Part shown: one piece after another, positions 23,986 to 34,957 of the stretch
Numbering within the stretch: position 1 is the stretch's first letter
Layout of the letters: every line of letters starts with the position of its first letter
Source: Gnetum montanum
Lineage: Eukaryota; Streptophyta; Gnetopsida; Gnetales; Gnetaceae
Direction: 5' to 3'
DNA length: 64,000 nucleotides
NCBI GenBank assembly: GCA_015680685.1
Contig: MNCI01033570.1
Location: 1-64,000 of the forward strand
Translations under genes and position numbers: made by a program
The notes under the pieces: model-generated
The model's input: the letters and a program-made list of their open reading frames with translations, nothing else
What the model was told of the DNA's origin: nothing
Database searches by the model: none

Positions 23986-24826
23986 GTCAATTTTTGGAAA
24001 GACATGCTAAAAATAGTGGTTTTTGGACAATTTACTATTTTTAGTAAAAACATGGTAAGTAGAGTAAACTACTATCATAGTAGGCTAAAAATGAAAATGT
24101 TGTAGGAAATGGCTACTAAGTGAAAATGGGTGTCACAATAGGAATGGGGTTCAACAAAATGACATTGAATGAAATGGGGTTCAACAAAATGGTATTGAAT
24201 AGAATGGGTTCAAATGGTAGCCTACCTACTACTGTTAGTGTATTTCACCAACTATTTTTAGTGTAGTCATCAACTATTATTAGCAAATTCCTCTAACTAT
24301 CATCAATGTAGTTTGCTAACTACCGTCAGTGTAGTCAATGAACTACTGCTAGCGTAGTTTCTAGCTATAGTCAATTCTTGATAGGAAAATGGATTTTAAT
24401 GAAATGGGTATCATGGGAACAAAACCTAATACAATGGATGTTGTAGTAGATAAAAAAAATTATAGCAAAACCCAACAGAATGGATTTTGCAGTAGATGGA
24501 AAAATTGTAGCAAAATCCAACAAAACAAGTTTTTCAATAAACGAGAAAATTGTAATAAAATAAAATGGAATGGATTTTACAGTAGATGGAAAAATTGTAG
24601 TGAAAATCCAATGGAATAAGTTTTTGTAGTAGATGGAAAAATTGCAACAAAACCCAATGGAATGGATTTTGTAGTAGATGGAAAAATTGTAGCCAAAATC
24701 CAACAGAATGGGTTTTGTAGTAGACAAGAAAATTACAACAAAACCCAACTCTAGTACAACTACTACATAAAGGTTTGGCATGGAAAAAATAGCTAAAATG
24801 GGTTTATGACTAATAATTTGGGTAGA
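23986..24826 (-). repeat. Leader of element G with two minisatellites
   Basis: No coding sequence. 24228-24375 holds about six units of a ~27-bp repeat (AACTACTGCTAGYGTAGTY). 24391-24760 holds about eight units of a ~45-bp repeat (GGATTTTGTAGTAGATGGAA + AAATTGTAGCAAAATCCAAC + AGAAT). Confidence 0.85.
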
Positions 24827-24845
24827 GGTCCTCCTTCTAGTTCTA
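24827..24845 (-). other. Decayed primer binding site, element G
   Basis: TAGAACTAGAAGGAGGACC on the minus strand; differs from the family PBS at four positions and follows an LTR end AACA. Confidence 0.8.
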
Positions 24846-24851
24846 GAAAAT

Positions 24852-26592
24852 TGTTGATGCCAAAAATCTTAGTTGATGGAATGGAAAACCAAAAGATTTG
24901 AGTGCTAGAATAGTCTTAACCTCAAACCCCAAGGGCCTCTGAAAAATGGAACTCAAGGTCCTCTCCATGGTCTTACCAATCATCCAAGGACTTATGAAAA
25001 GTAAAAACAAAAATGATTTTATAATTATGAATGTAAGTAGAAATATGGAAAGGAATGACTTACTAAAAATGGCCTACTAGAAACATAAACAAAAAATAGC
25101 CTATTGAAAATGACAATGGGAAATGAGATTATAATTATAGGAATCAACATTAAAATGAAAATGGACATCAAAATTTGCACAACATGAAACACCAAATTTA
25201 TAAAAGAATATAAATAAATGTTGAGTTTCATACTATATAGTATTGTGCCAAGGGAATAGGAAGCTACTTCTTGAAGCTTGAAGTCCATTGGAGAAGGCTA
25301 CCTCCATGATCTAGTTACTTTCCAACTTTAGTCTACAACAACTTTCCATCAGTTTCCACCAAATTGAGTACATGGGAATAAGATTGGCATGGCATGTTTA
25401 GGGCAATGGAAACTATGTGGGAGTCTTTGTGCTCAATGTATTCCCAACTTCTACAACCAAACATCCCTACCAAGTGAGGATGTAACGACTACAATCAATT
25501 TTGATTGCTGCTAGTGGAGATGGAAATGGGAGAGGATCTACAATTTCAATGGTAATGACAACTATGTGGGCATGCTTACACTCATCGTAGTGCTAATTTT
25601 TGGTACTAGAAATGTAGTTGGGTTTCAAATGGTTTTGATGGATAATGGAAATGGCTATGAAAATGGGAAATGATGTTGCTACAAAATGGTTTTAAAATGT
25701 TGAAATGAAAAAATGCCAAGTGTTCTTAATGATTGTATATGATGCCAAAAAATTTCCAAAGTTTGGAACCTAGAAATGGTGTAAATGTTGGACTTTTATA
25801 GGTTTAGGGTTGCCATTTTAGGGCATGCCATTGATTTCCATTAATGAATGACAAATTAGCATTGATTGTGGATTGTAACAGCTACTACTACTAGTGTAGT
25901 AAGCTAACTACTGCTTAGTAGAGTCAACCAACTACTACTTGGTGTAGTTAGCCAACTATTGCCAGTGTAGTTAGCCAACTACTATCAGCATATTCAACCA
26001 ACTACTACTAGCATAGTTGGTATTTGTGGTAAGTCTAGAATGGACTACATCCACAAAAATGATTTCTTTACTATAAATAGTAACAAGCTTTGGTGACTTC
26101 GTTGAAGGCTTTGGAAATGGAAAATGAAAAAAATATTAGAAAATGAAAAGATGGATGGAAACTATAGAAATGGTGGAATGCATTAGAAAGTGTCATGTCT
26201 AGTGAAGACTATTGTCTAGCCATTGTTGACTTGGAACACATGTGCTAGCTATTATTGGAGAAATGGCCATTCCAACAATGCCAACATTGCATCTCTACCT
26301 GGTCTTGGTGATGACTACATTGGCTACTGTGGCTACTATGACTACTATAGCTATTGTACCTAATGAAAATGGCTGTAGCATAGTTGGGGCTATTCCCCTA
26401 CAAAAAACTTATGAAAATGTTGTTTTTAGCCATTCCAAAGGCACTTTTAGCATTCCCAAGCCTAGATATGGACATGGGGTACTTGTTTCTAGCTGGAAAA
26501 TGAGGAAATAATAATTTTTAAAGTATTTTTCAACCCTAAAAAGTTGAAATATGAAAGATTGTAGCTTATTTACTACACATCTTACATTTACA
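24852..26592 (-). repeat. LTR of element G (~1.74 kb)
   Basis: Starts TGTAAATGTAAGATG at 26592 (minus) and ends AACA at 24852. The promoter-like TATTTATAG is near 26075. It contains a second ~27-bp repeat array at 25872-26012 (CAACTACTACTAGTGTAGTT-like, about five units), the same motif as in the leader. Confidence 0.75.
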
Positions 26593-27682
26593 ATGAAACT
26601 TTGCCTTAAGCTAAAAAGTAGAATTTTCAACAATAATTGTGGTGGTGATTCACCTTGAATTGGCTTGTTTTTTATTCCTATGTGGTTTTATTATATTTGG
26701 CCACAATGGTCATGGATACATTATTTTTTCCCCCCACTTCTTGTTCTTCCTCTTGTGTTGGTTTTTATATGCTACATAGGTGGGGTCATGGTTGGCCTTA
26801 GCAGGATCTTCTATATTCTTAGTTTATGAGAAAGCCTAGCTAAGGGATCATAGGTCTAAGTAATACTATTTAGACTTGATGACATTATTAAATAAACCCT
26901 TGAAGATGGTCAAAAGATGAAATTTGACTATATATTCAAGAATCTTATTAAGTAGAACATTCCATTGTTGGATGAACTTCTAGACAAATTTAAGAGGCTC
27001 TTATTTGATTTTCATTAGTTGATCTAGGATGGTATTTGATTTCAAGTTATACTTGAAATGATTTACAAATTGTGAAATTGAGTCTTCCATTAGGGTGATA
27101 AATTATATAGGCATTTCATGGTACCAATCAAAGGATTTCCTTGTAAGAGAGAGGGAAGATTCTCATGATTGTGTGAGGCCAACCCTATAGCAACAAGTAT
27201 TCAGAATGAAAGGTGGTAAGCTATGTGTTAGGATCACCCTCATCATTGTACTTTGTGAATATTGGGATGAAAATTCCTAAAGGAAAAGTTATTTGTGGGA
27301 TGGTCAGACTAATAGTATCATCATGATAAAAGTACATTATTTTTACCATCTATGTAGTAGAGAACTTAAATTTATGTAGCCCTTCTATAAGGTCTTGGAT
27401 CATGTTAAAGACCTGATCCAAGCCTTGGAGCACTCTAGAAGGTTTTGGGGTTTGCAAATATGGTTGTGGAATAAGTTGGAAGGCTTGTGGCCTCATAATG
27501 AACAATAGTAGGGATGGAAAAGGTTGAGTTACCATCATTGCAAGAGGGCTAAATAGTGAAAATGAAGTTTGAGTAGGTACTTGAGGGACAAAGGAGGTGA
27601 AATGCCACTAAGAAAATTCATGGTGCAATTTTTTGGCATTGTAACCTTCACTATTAAACTTGAGGGCGAATCTTATTATCAA
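26593..27682 (-). pseudogene. Gag fragment, element H
   Basis: Minus-strand remnant of the Retrotrans_gag region. The preceding sequence includes SRVLQGLDQVFNMIQDLIEG, matching SLDQAFLLI.TLTEEV in D. It is bounded by the start of LTR G on the left and LTR B on the right, so both ends of its parent element are missing. Confidence 0.75.
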
Positions 27683-28853
27683 TGTAAAGTTTACAATTTA
27701 CAAGGTGCAGTCTCACATTAACTTATTAGGGCTGAAATATGCCTCATAAGTCATTATTGCCTCACCTCCCAAGTGGAAAAAGCTATATTGGATATGTATC
27801 TAGGTTTGGGAGGGTTGAGAATGCCTTGGGGTTTCCAAATTTTGGTTTTTCATGATACTTTTATTGGTCATGATAATGAATATGCTAGAACATATTGTAG
27901 CTGTCATATTAATTTGTGGGCTTTCATATGTCATATCAAAACTAGTGTATTTTTGCTAAAGAGGCCAAAAACAATGTACTTTTGCTAGGAAACATCATGG
28001 ATAGCATACTTTCAATGGGACCCAATGTATCTTCCCTAAGACCAATGTATCTTAAATGAAGAAAACACATTTCATTAAAGCCAACATATCTTTTTCAAAG
28101 AAAAAATATTTTTTATGGTACTTATGCATCAAAATTATTAAAAATTAAAAAATATGTTGAGGTTTGATGGCCTATCACACCTACAATTTGCATCAATCTA
28201 TCAACAATCATGGTAGATATTTGTAGTAATGTATCAACACCAAGAAGCCTATTTAAACCAAATTCAACCATGTTACAAAGATTTTTGGTACTTCAACCTT
28301 TGGGCCTTTTGCAAACTTTTTTGAAAATTGGCGATTGACTGAGCATTAGAGACTCTTAGTGCAATTGCATAGTAGCAAAAATTCAAGCAATCATAAACCA
28401 TCTTACAACCAATGTAGTAAATCTACATCAAAGAACTAACAAGAAGTTTTAGAAGTTAAAGCTTAGAAGCACCTAAATCATGTAACTAACTCCAGGACAC
28501 AATTTGTTAGTTTCACTAGACTTTAAGCATCACTCAAATAGCTCCTTGTGCATCTAGACATACACTGGTACATATTTAAACTTTGTTCTTGCAAAATTTT
28601 TTTATTTCAATAAAATTGATACATTTATGTGTGCCAATTTATTTCAAATAAAAATTTTGTGCTTTCTTTTGAATTAAATTTGCATTCTTTATTAAATTTA
28701 ATTACATGGTTTATACTTCCTAAGTCCTTGGGTGATCGAAAAGACTATCCAAGGTACCTTGGATCCTTTTTCTCAGAGACCTTTGAGATCCAAGATTAAA
28801 TTGTTTCACTTAGAATTTTTGATTTTCTAGCACCAAATTGTTTAGGTGTTACA
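27683..28853 (+). repeat. LTR of element B (~1.17 kb)
   Basis: Begins TGTAAAGTTTACAA and ends GTGTTACA before a decayed PBS. The first ~150 bases match, in opposite orientation, the starts of LTRs E and G. The later part repeats GCCAACATATCTTT / GCTAGTGTATCTTT phrases irregularly. Confidence 0.7.
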
Positions 28854-28960
28854 AATTTTGGTGGTAGAAGGAGAGCGTCCTCCTAAGTTCTTTGCCTAAT
28901 TNTTTTAGGTGTTACAACTTTTGGTGGTAGAAGGAGAGCGTCCTCCTAAGTTCTTTGCCT
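28841..28960 (+). repeat. Tandem duplication of LTR end and primer binding site, N at the joint
   Basis: About 58 bases (TTTAGGTGTTACAA ... TCTTTGCCTAATT) occur twice with one difference, separated by an ambiguous base at 28902. Each copy holds GGTGGTAGAAGGAGAGCGTCC-type PBS sequence (28862 and about 28924). Confidence 0.85.
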
Positions 28961-29947
28961 AATTTGATCTACCCTTTTTCTAAAACCAATTTCCATGAAT
29001 TTGAACTTTTAAAATCCATCATTAAACCCACCAAGAAACCAACATTACCATCCATTCTCCTACAATTCATACTTAGCATATTAATTGTAGCTAGCTTGGG
29101 TGTTCACAAAAAATTTATAGTAGTTGATGATCTTTTCCAAAGCTAGTGTATCTTTTGCAAAAACCTACATTTCATGTCCATTTAAATCTACCTTTGGCAA
29201 CCCCAAAAGCCAACATACTTTTGCCAGCTACCATCCACTTCTTGCTATGAAATGTTTCTATCAAGCTTCTTAAGAAAACCCTACTTTCCATCATAAAGCC
29301 AACATATTTATTTTAGGATACCTACCATATCTTTGGGAAATTACCATTTTTCTCATTATCACATAAAGCTAGTGTATTTGTTTCAAGATACCTAGCATAT
29401 ATTTTTAAAAAATAACACATTTTTTATTGTAGAACAAAGCTAACATAGTTTTTCCATAAGGAGAAACATACTAACATACTTGTAAATAAGGAAAACCAAC
29501 TTGCCTTTTATAGTATCAATGTGTCTCTTGCTAGAAACATAGCATATTTAACTCATTAAAAGTCAAAACCATTATATTTCTTACCAACATTAGTGTATCT
29601 TTTGATTGCAGGTTGGATGGGTTGAACACATTACCAACTAAAAAAAAAATAAAAACAACAAACTTCCTTCAATGTCATCTTGTATTAATTTTTACCAATA
29701 ACCATTATAGTGTAGGCCTCTATTCCTTGCACTCTAAAATTGAAAGTTTCAATTTTTTTTTTAATTTTAAGTTTTACTAGTGTAGTGCAAAATACTATCA
29801 CTATTACTTGTACTACACATGGAGTTGCAGCTTTAACCATCTTTCATAGCTAAAACCATTTATACATTGGATAATTCTATTTGTTGGGATTATCAATTCA
29901 AACATTAGATTGAATATTCAATTGATGTCTTTTAACAAGTTAACCAT
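28961..29947 (+). other. Leader of element B
   Basis: AT-rich and non-coding. GCTAGTGTATYT and GCCAACATAYTT phrases recur about every 60-90 bases to about 29610; no regular period. Confidence 0.5.
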
Positions 29948-30423
29948 GTTGCTAATTAACTTCACCAAAATGGCCTCACACTAGGATATCATATGTGTGT
30001 ATGACACCAAGGACCCCACTATTATTGAGTATAGATAATGAATGAAACAGAGGTTCCAAAGCCTAGATTTTTCGATCATAAATGAAGAGTATTATAACCT
30101 TATATGCATTAAAATTCAAGTTTTCCTATTCATTCCATGGATGAAAGCTAAGTCCAAACATGAATTTGAGTCGATCCACAAGAACAAGGATGAGTACATT
30201 CCTTCTGCTAATGGAAAAAAAACAACTAAATGACATTTACACATGCATACTATCTCAAATGATAGAGATGGATGAATTGAGTAAAAAGGAAATCTCAAAG
30301 AGCCATCATGAAGAGCATGATGAATTTGAGGCTAAACCTAAACTTGACAACTTCATAGGAAGCCTTTTTTAACAATTGGATCCCCGAGCCACTACACCTA
30401 CTTTGGCCTCTCTTACCTCTTCG
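29948..30423 (+). pseudogene. Gag N-terminal part of element B (5' of the C insertion)
   Basis: Reads VYDTKDPTIIEYR, then SLDFSIINEEYYNLICIKIQ (compare TPEEYNFICVKIQ in D and NEDHYNFICARI in F), KHEFESIHKNKDEYIP, and an acidic stretch ending DNFIGSLF. A frameshift occurs in an A-run near 30220. The sequence stops at the C target site; it continues at 54601. Confidence 0.85.
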
Positions 30424-30428
30424 ATGGG
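30424..30428 (+). repeat. Target-site duplication of element C, left
   Basis: ATGGG directly before TGATGAAGTG; the same five bases follow the right LTR at 54601-54605. Confidence 0.93.
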
Positions 30429-31326
30429 TGATGAAGTGTCATTTAGTTGATGCATCGACTTGGCCACATATACAGGGCTTTGTATACACGGCCACGTCGA
30501 CATAGCCTTCCTACGTCAATGTGGCCCTGTTTATGTAGCTGCCTATCTCGACCTATAAATAAGAGGGCCTTCTGCCTCATTTAGGCACCTTTCAATTAGT
30601 TGTAGCGAAGCTCTTGTAGTTTGTTCCCATAGGAGATAGAATATTTTCCAAGTGCCCACAACAGGTGTAAGAAAAGTGATCGGATCTTTATTCGAGCATT
30701 GATGTATCTGAGCCCATTGATGTGACAACAATAAAGACGAACTATTCAAGCATTCCTTGTAGCATTTGGACTTAGCTATTTTATGCATTCAATAGTTTAA
30801 TATGTTTATGCTTTATTAGTTACTTGGTAATTACTTAATTTTTTGTTATTATGATTTCAATCGCTATTGTTCATTCGTAGTTCATAAAGGCCATAAGTAT
30901 GACCATCTCAAACGTAACTCAAACACTTGGTAAACCTAGTGATGCTTAATGTCTGGGAACCCAAAAGTGTTAGGAGATGCTTAGAATGTGCTCGGAAGAT
31001 GGGACTGGATACTTATGTTAGGAGTAGTTAAGATTTAGATTAAGATAATCTTAGATTAATTAATATTCTAGCCTTACTTTCCAAGATAATTAGCCACTAG
31101 AAAGATAATTTAAAAGCTATAAAAATCATTAGCCTTAGTTTCACTTAACCATTGTAAATAGAACCTCACAAGTGAGATTAGGATGACAATGAATATTCTA
31201 ACCCAAGGTTTTACTAGTTAGAGTTTGGTGTATGTTAAGTGCTTACAGTTTACGGATTTTGACCGAGTCATGCGTGAATGCTTGTGATTCGTATGGTTGG
31301 GCATAGGGGTACCTAGCCGTTCATCA
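30429..31326 (+). repeat. 5' LTR of element C (898 bp)
   Basis: TGATGAAGTGTC ... CCGTTCATCA. TATA box at 30554-30561 (CTATAAATAAGAGGG). The end is alike to those of LTRs I and J (GGGGTACCT.GCC.TTCATCA). The PBS that should follow is not clear (TTGGTGTGGCTAG), although LTR I has a good one. Confidence 0.93.
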
Positions 31327-33110
31327 TTGGTGTGGCTAGTCTTCATTACTATGGGTACTGTAATAGTCTTCCTTGTTATTTGGCTCCCGCCTTTGCATGG
31401 TTGTCCTTGGATTTTATGTCTCTTTTCAGCTCATAAAATCGGCAGTGAGTCCATGTCATCCACCCATTCAACTACTCCATGATTTTCCTTCTGTTGGAAG
31501 CATGCAACCCCTTCACTTAAAACCATTTTAATTAATGTGTGACTTGTGTGGTTCCCAACCTTGGGGATGACCCAATGGTTTGAATTGGGTGTGACCTCAA
31601 GGGGAATGTGGCATTCATCACTCTCTCTTATCGCTTGGGTTGTTGGTTTGCCCTTACAGATTTCCTACCACTCCACGTTTCTCTCTTCACGGAAGCTTCT
31701 GGGCAGTTCAACCTTGCATGGTGTGGTCCTCAACAAATAAAAAAAAATAAAGATGAGGATTCAAAGCACACCCCTTGGTCGAATGCATGCAAACATGCAT
31801 GGGTCTTGGCATGGTGTGGTTCCCCTCAACAAGAGAAAAAGAAAAACAAAAAATAAAATAAACAATTACTTGGTGGGAATTCAAAGCACACCCCTTAGAC
31901 CACCTCTACTGGGACACTCACTCATTATGGGACTTTCTTTGTCACTTCTAACTTTGTCTTGTTTCTCTTCCTTTCACATTGCTGGAGTGGTGCTCTTCCA
32001 TGGATGTGTTCTTGCTTCCTTGGGGGATGGTCGGGGCTTCGTTTGTTGCTACAATGTCACTGGATGTGGCTGGTTTTGGGTCTAACCTTAGGCATGGTTC
32101 TACTAGGTCACTTAACCACACTCACACATAGGGTTTTATGTGACCAATGATCGAAATTTTTTTCCCATTGTCTCTCTCTCAACCCATTTCTCTCCATCAC
32201 TCACCTCACTGCCTATTTTATGTTTTGTAAGTTTTCATGGTCTCCTTGGATTTCGCATGCCTTGGCGGGATCTCTTAGATTGGCATCTTAACAGGTCAAC
32301 ACCAATTCTTGGCACCAAGGCCCACGAACCCTGGTGTTTAGGGTATGTAGGGGCTATGAAGGCTGTCATCTACTATGGGGAGGCCCACCTGTATATTCCC
32401 AGTTCTACTTGTTACGTCTCCTATCCTTTGGATTTATTGGTTGCTTATTTTCAGTGTCCCATCGTTCAATTTATTCCTTGCGGAGTTCTTTTTGTGTATC
32501 GTTCTCTGATTTTTTGTCTCTTTTTCATGCCCACTTACCTTCCTCATGTCCTCAGCCATGACCGGGCCTCTCATGCACTTCAACCGCCCCAATTTGGCTT
32601 TTCAAATTCATCATTTCGGGTTTTTTCTAGGTTGTTCAATGCTGGTCAACGGGTGTACAAAATTGCATATATGGGGCTTTGTATATGCAGTGCCTACGTA
32701 TACATAGCCCCGTCGATGCAGCACCTAACCCCTATATATACACCCACTGCGCTTTGCAATTTTCATCATTTGGAGTCCAAATTGAGGGGATTTTTTGCCA
32801 TTTTTTGCCTAACCCCTTCCCAATGCACCTAAATTCCATCGTGTGTCCGCATCGACCTATCCTTGCCCTTTTACGTAACCAGAGGTATGCTCTTAGTCAT
32901 GGGAGGAGGGGGGGGGGGTGATGCCAATGTGTAATTAACTAATTAGTTTGTTAATTATAAAAACTTTGGCCCTAACCCATAAATTAATGCTCCGGAATAC
33001 TTAATGGTGTGCCTGTGCCAATAACATAACTTGGTCAAACTGAGAAGGTATATATGGACCATCTTAAGCTACTTATGAATGGTCTAACGGGTGGTTATGT
33101 TTGATTGTAG
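31327..33110 (+). other. Leader of element C
   Basis: No convincing coding region; long open frames on the plus strand show no family resemblance. The stretch 32640-32760 resembles the C LTR U3/promoter (GTATATGCAGTGCCTACGTA, CCCTATATATACACCC). A G-run lies at 32907-32917. The last 50 bases end TTTGATTGTAG directly before the ORF, which looks like a splice acceptor. Confidence 0.5.
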
Positions 33111-33167
33111 ATAGCACCCAAACCAAGGCACCCAAGGGACGAAGGACCATCACAACCAAGTGACAAG
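33111..33167 (+). pseudogene. Element C ORF, first 19 codons (before D)
   Basis: Reads (I)APKPRHPRDEGPSQPSDK in the frame that resumes after D at 50659. The first codon is ATA where ATG is expected; with G-to-A decay this would be a lost start. The D target duplication ACAAG is part of the last two codons. Confidence 0.75.
33163..33167 (+). repeat. Target-site duplication of element D, left
   Basis: ACAAG before TGAAACACC; repeated at 50654-50658 after the 3' LTR. Confidence 0.95.
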
Positions 33168-34707
33168 TGAAACACCATAGAAATTGTGAATCGGCCTAAG
33201 GCGAAGATTCACGATTCAGACGAAAGTTTGCGACAAAAATCCAGAAGAAAGAACAAGGCAAAAAGACGCGCAACATCAAGTCTCCAAGTTTCTTACAAAT
33301 TTCAACCTTACTTTTTTTTCTCTCTTTATGCTACGTTACGCAATGTAGCGTAATGTCGCTCAGCGTAACTCTGTTTAACATAGCCCGATATCAGAAAGAC
33401 TTGTCACATATTCCACCAAGTCTTTTGTTCAGGCCCGAGTTTATGCTCCATTACGTAGAGAAACGTAATGAGCTTTGAGAAAGCCAAAGTCAGAGTCCAA
33501 AGAAGCGCGATAGATTGGTTTCTTCTTTTTTGCGGAATGGTCGATTTATGCTCATTACGCTACGCAGCGTAGACAAGCGTAATTTATTGTAAAGTTGACC
33601 ATTTTTACGCTCTATTACGCTTTGCAGCGTGAATGAGCGTAAAACAACTTGAATCAACTACTTCCATGCTCTATTACACTCTACCACACAACGCAGTGTA
33701 AACAAGAGTAATACTGCGTAAAGCCAACTAAAGCAATACCAGATACGCACCTACTATCCACATGCACAATACGCTGATGTGCGTAATCATGAAGCAGCTT
33801 CAGCGGAAGTGGTCGACAACGTACTTTTATCCCCTTCCCAAAAATGTGATGCGACATGATCAGTTTTCAACATAAAGTCTACCAAGTCAATGATATTTTA
33901 AAGGTTCGAGACACATGTCATCAGGGCCGTGCCTTCTCCATGTACTACCAAACCTATAAATACTGGTGAAAGGATCATGATCATCTTGGGCTCTTTTGGC
34001 AGCATCACCTTTTAGCAGAGATAGAAGGCATTTGCTTGAGCATTGGCAGTAGGAGCGATTAGTCCTCTGGCGAAATACAGTTCTTTCCATTGGCGATCAT
34101 TGGCAGTTTTGAGTAGAGACTACCTAAGGCAAAGGAAGCAGATTAGAGATCGAGAGATCGTCTGGTGTGGTTGACAAGATCTATTGATCAGAAACAGTTG
34201 ATCGATAGACATCCAGGCTTGACCATCCTTGCATTCCATCTTTGGCTTACGAGGTAGACCGAGCTTCATTCTGTACTCCTTGTTGAACATTTTTCTTGTT
34301 ATTTTATGTATGCTTCGCACAAGATAAGCAGAGTTCGCTATTGGAACTTTGTATACAATATACTCAGTCTTTGGGTCAAAACATAGATCTCGAAATTACA
34401 CATCTATCTTAAATTCGATCCTCCTTGTCTCGTTGATGTTGTCGTTATTTCAATTCATTTACATCATTTTCTACTCCTTTTATGATTCATCGAATCAAAT
34501 TGTTTTGTGGAATATCTATATAATATACATATTATGATAATATTCATCAATTTACTGATTGAGTAAGTCCTTGTTTGATCGACAAGATCGTTCAGGGCAC
34601 CGTGGATTCGTTTTCTCCAGCACGGCCCTCGCACAGATCCATGGTTAAGACTGTGTACATGGGTTTCGTTTGGTATTTTCCAGCGATTGACATTTTCCAT
34701 CGTTATA
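33168..34707 (+). repeat. 5' LTR of element D (1,540 bp)
   Basis: TGAAACACCATAG ... CGTTATA (the CA end has become TA). Dense TTACGC/GCGTAA pairs lie at 33335-33790. The TATA box is at 33955-33962 (CCTATAAATACTGG). Confidence 0.95.
33955..33962 (+). promoter_or_regulatory. LTR TATA box, element D
   Basis: TATAAATA in the same context in both LTRs of D (second copy 49894-49901) and in A. Confidence 0.8.
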
Positions 34708-34713
34708 GTTTTC

Positions 34714-34732
34714 TGGCGCTAGAAGGAGGGCC
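34714..34732 (+). other. Primer binding site, element D
   Basis: TGGCGCTAGAAGGAGGGCC, six bases after the LTR end; identical to copy A. Confidence 0.88.
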
Positions 34733-34957
34733 TGAACCTCTGATCCATATTTTACAGATAGCCCTGTAAGCGATCCATACCCACGTCCATAAAAATGTAA
34801 ACGTAATACCTCTAAGGAAGTTTACGAAATCGTGTGGTGTAGATTGGTGACAGCAACGATTCCTTTGGAATCCTATAGGGTAAAAAGCCCAATTATAATT
34901 ATGTTTGGCCGTCGTCTTTTAGATCCTGTCGTTTCTTGTCATTAACCCACCTGAGAA
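34733..34957 (+). other. 5' leader of element D
   Basis: Untranslated; no repeats or frames. Collinear with 6919-7138 of A. Confidence 0.65.

Noticed and set aside
24371-24781. 136-codon minus-strand frame with repeated Phe/Ile/Tyr peptides
   Set aside because: It is the 45-bp minisatellite read in one frame; period divisible by three explains the openness.
26242-26511. 89-codon plus-strand frame with Met/Thr/Ala-rich translation
   Set aside because: Lies inside LTR G and is not kept in LTRs E or B.
32140-32832. 230-codon open frame in the leader of C
   Set aside because: No resemblance to any family, low-complexity hydrophobic translation, and no second copy with which to test it; likely chance in T-rich DNA.
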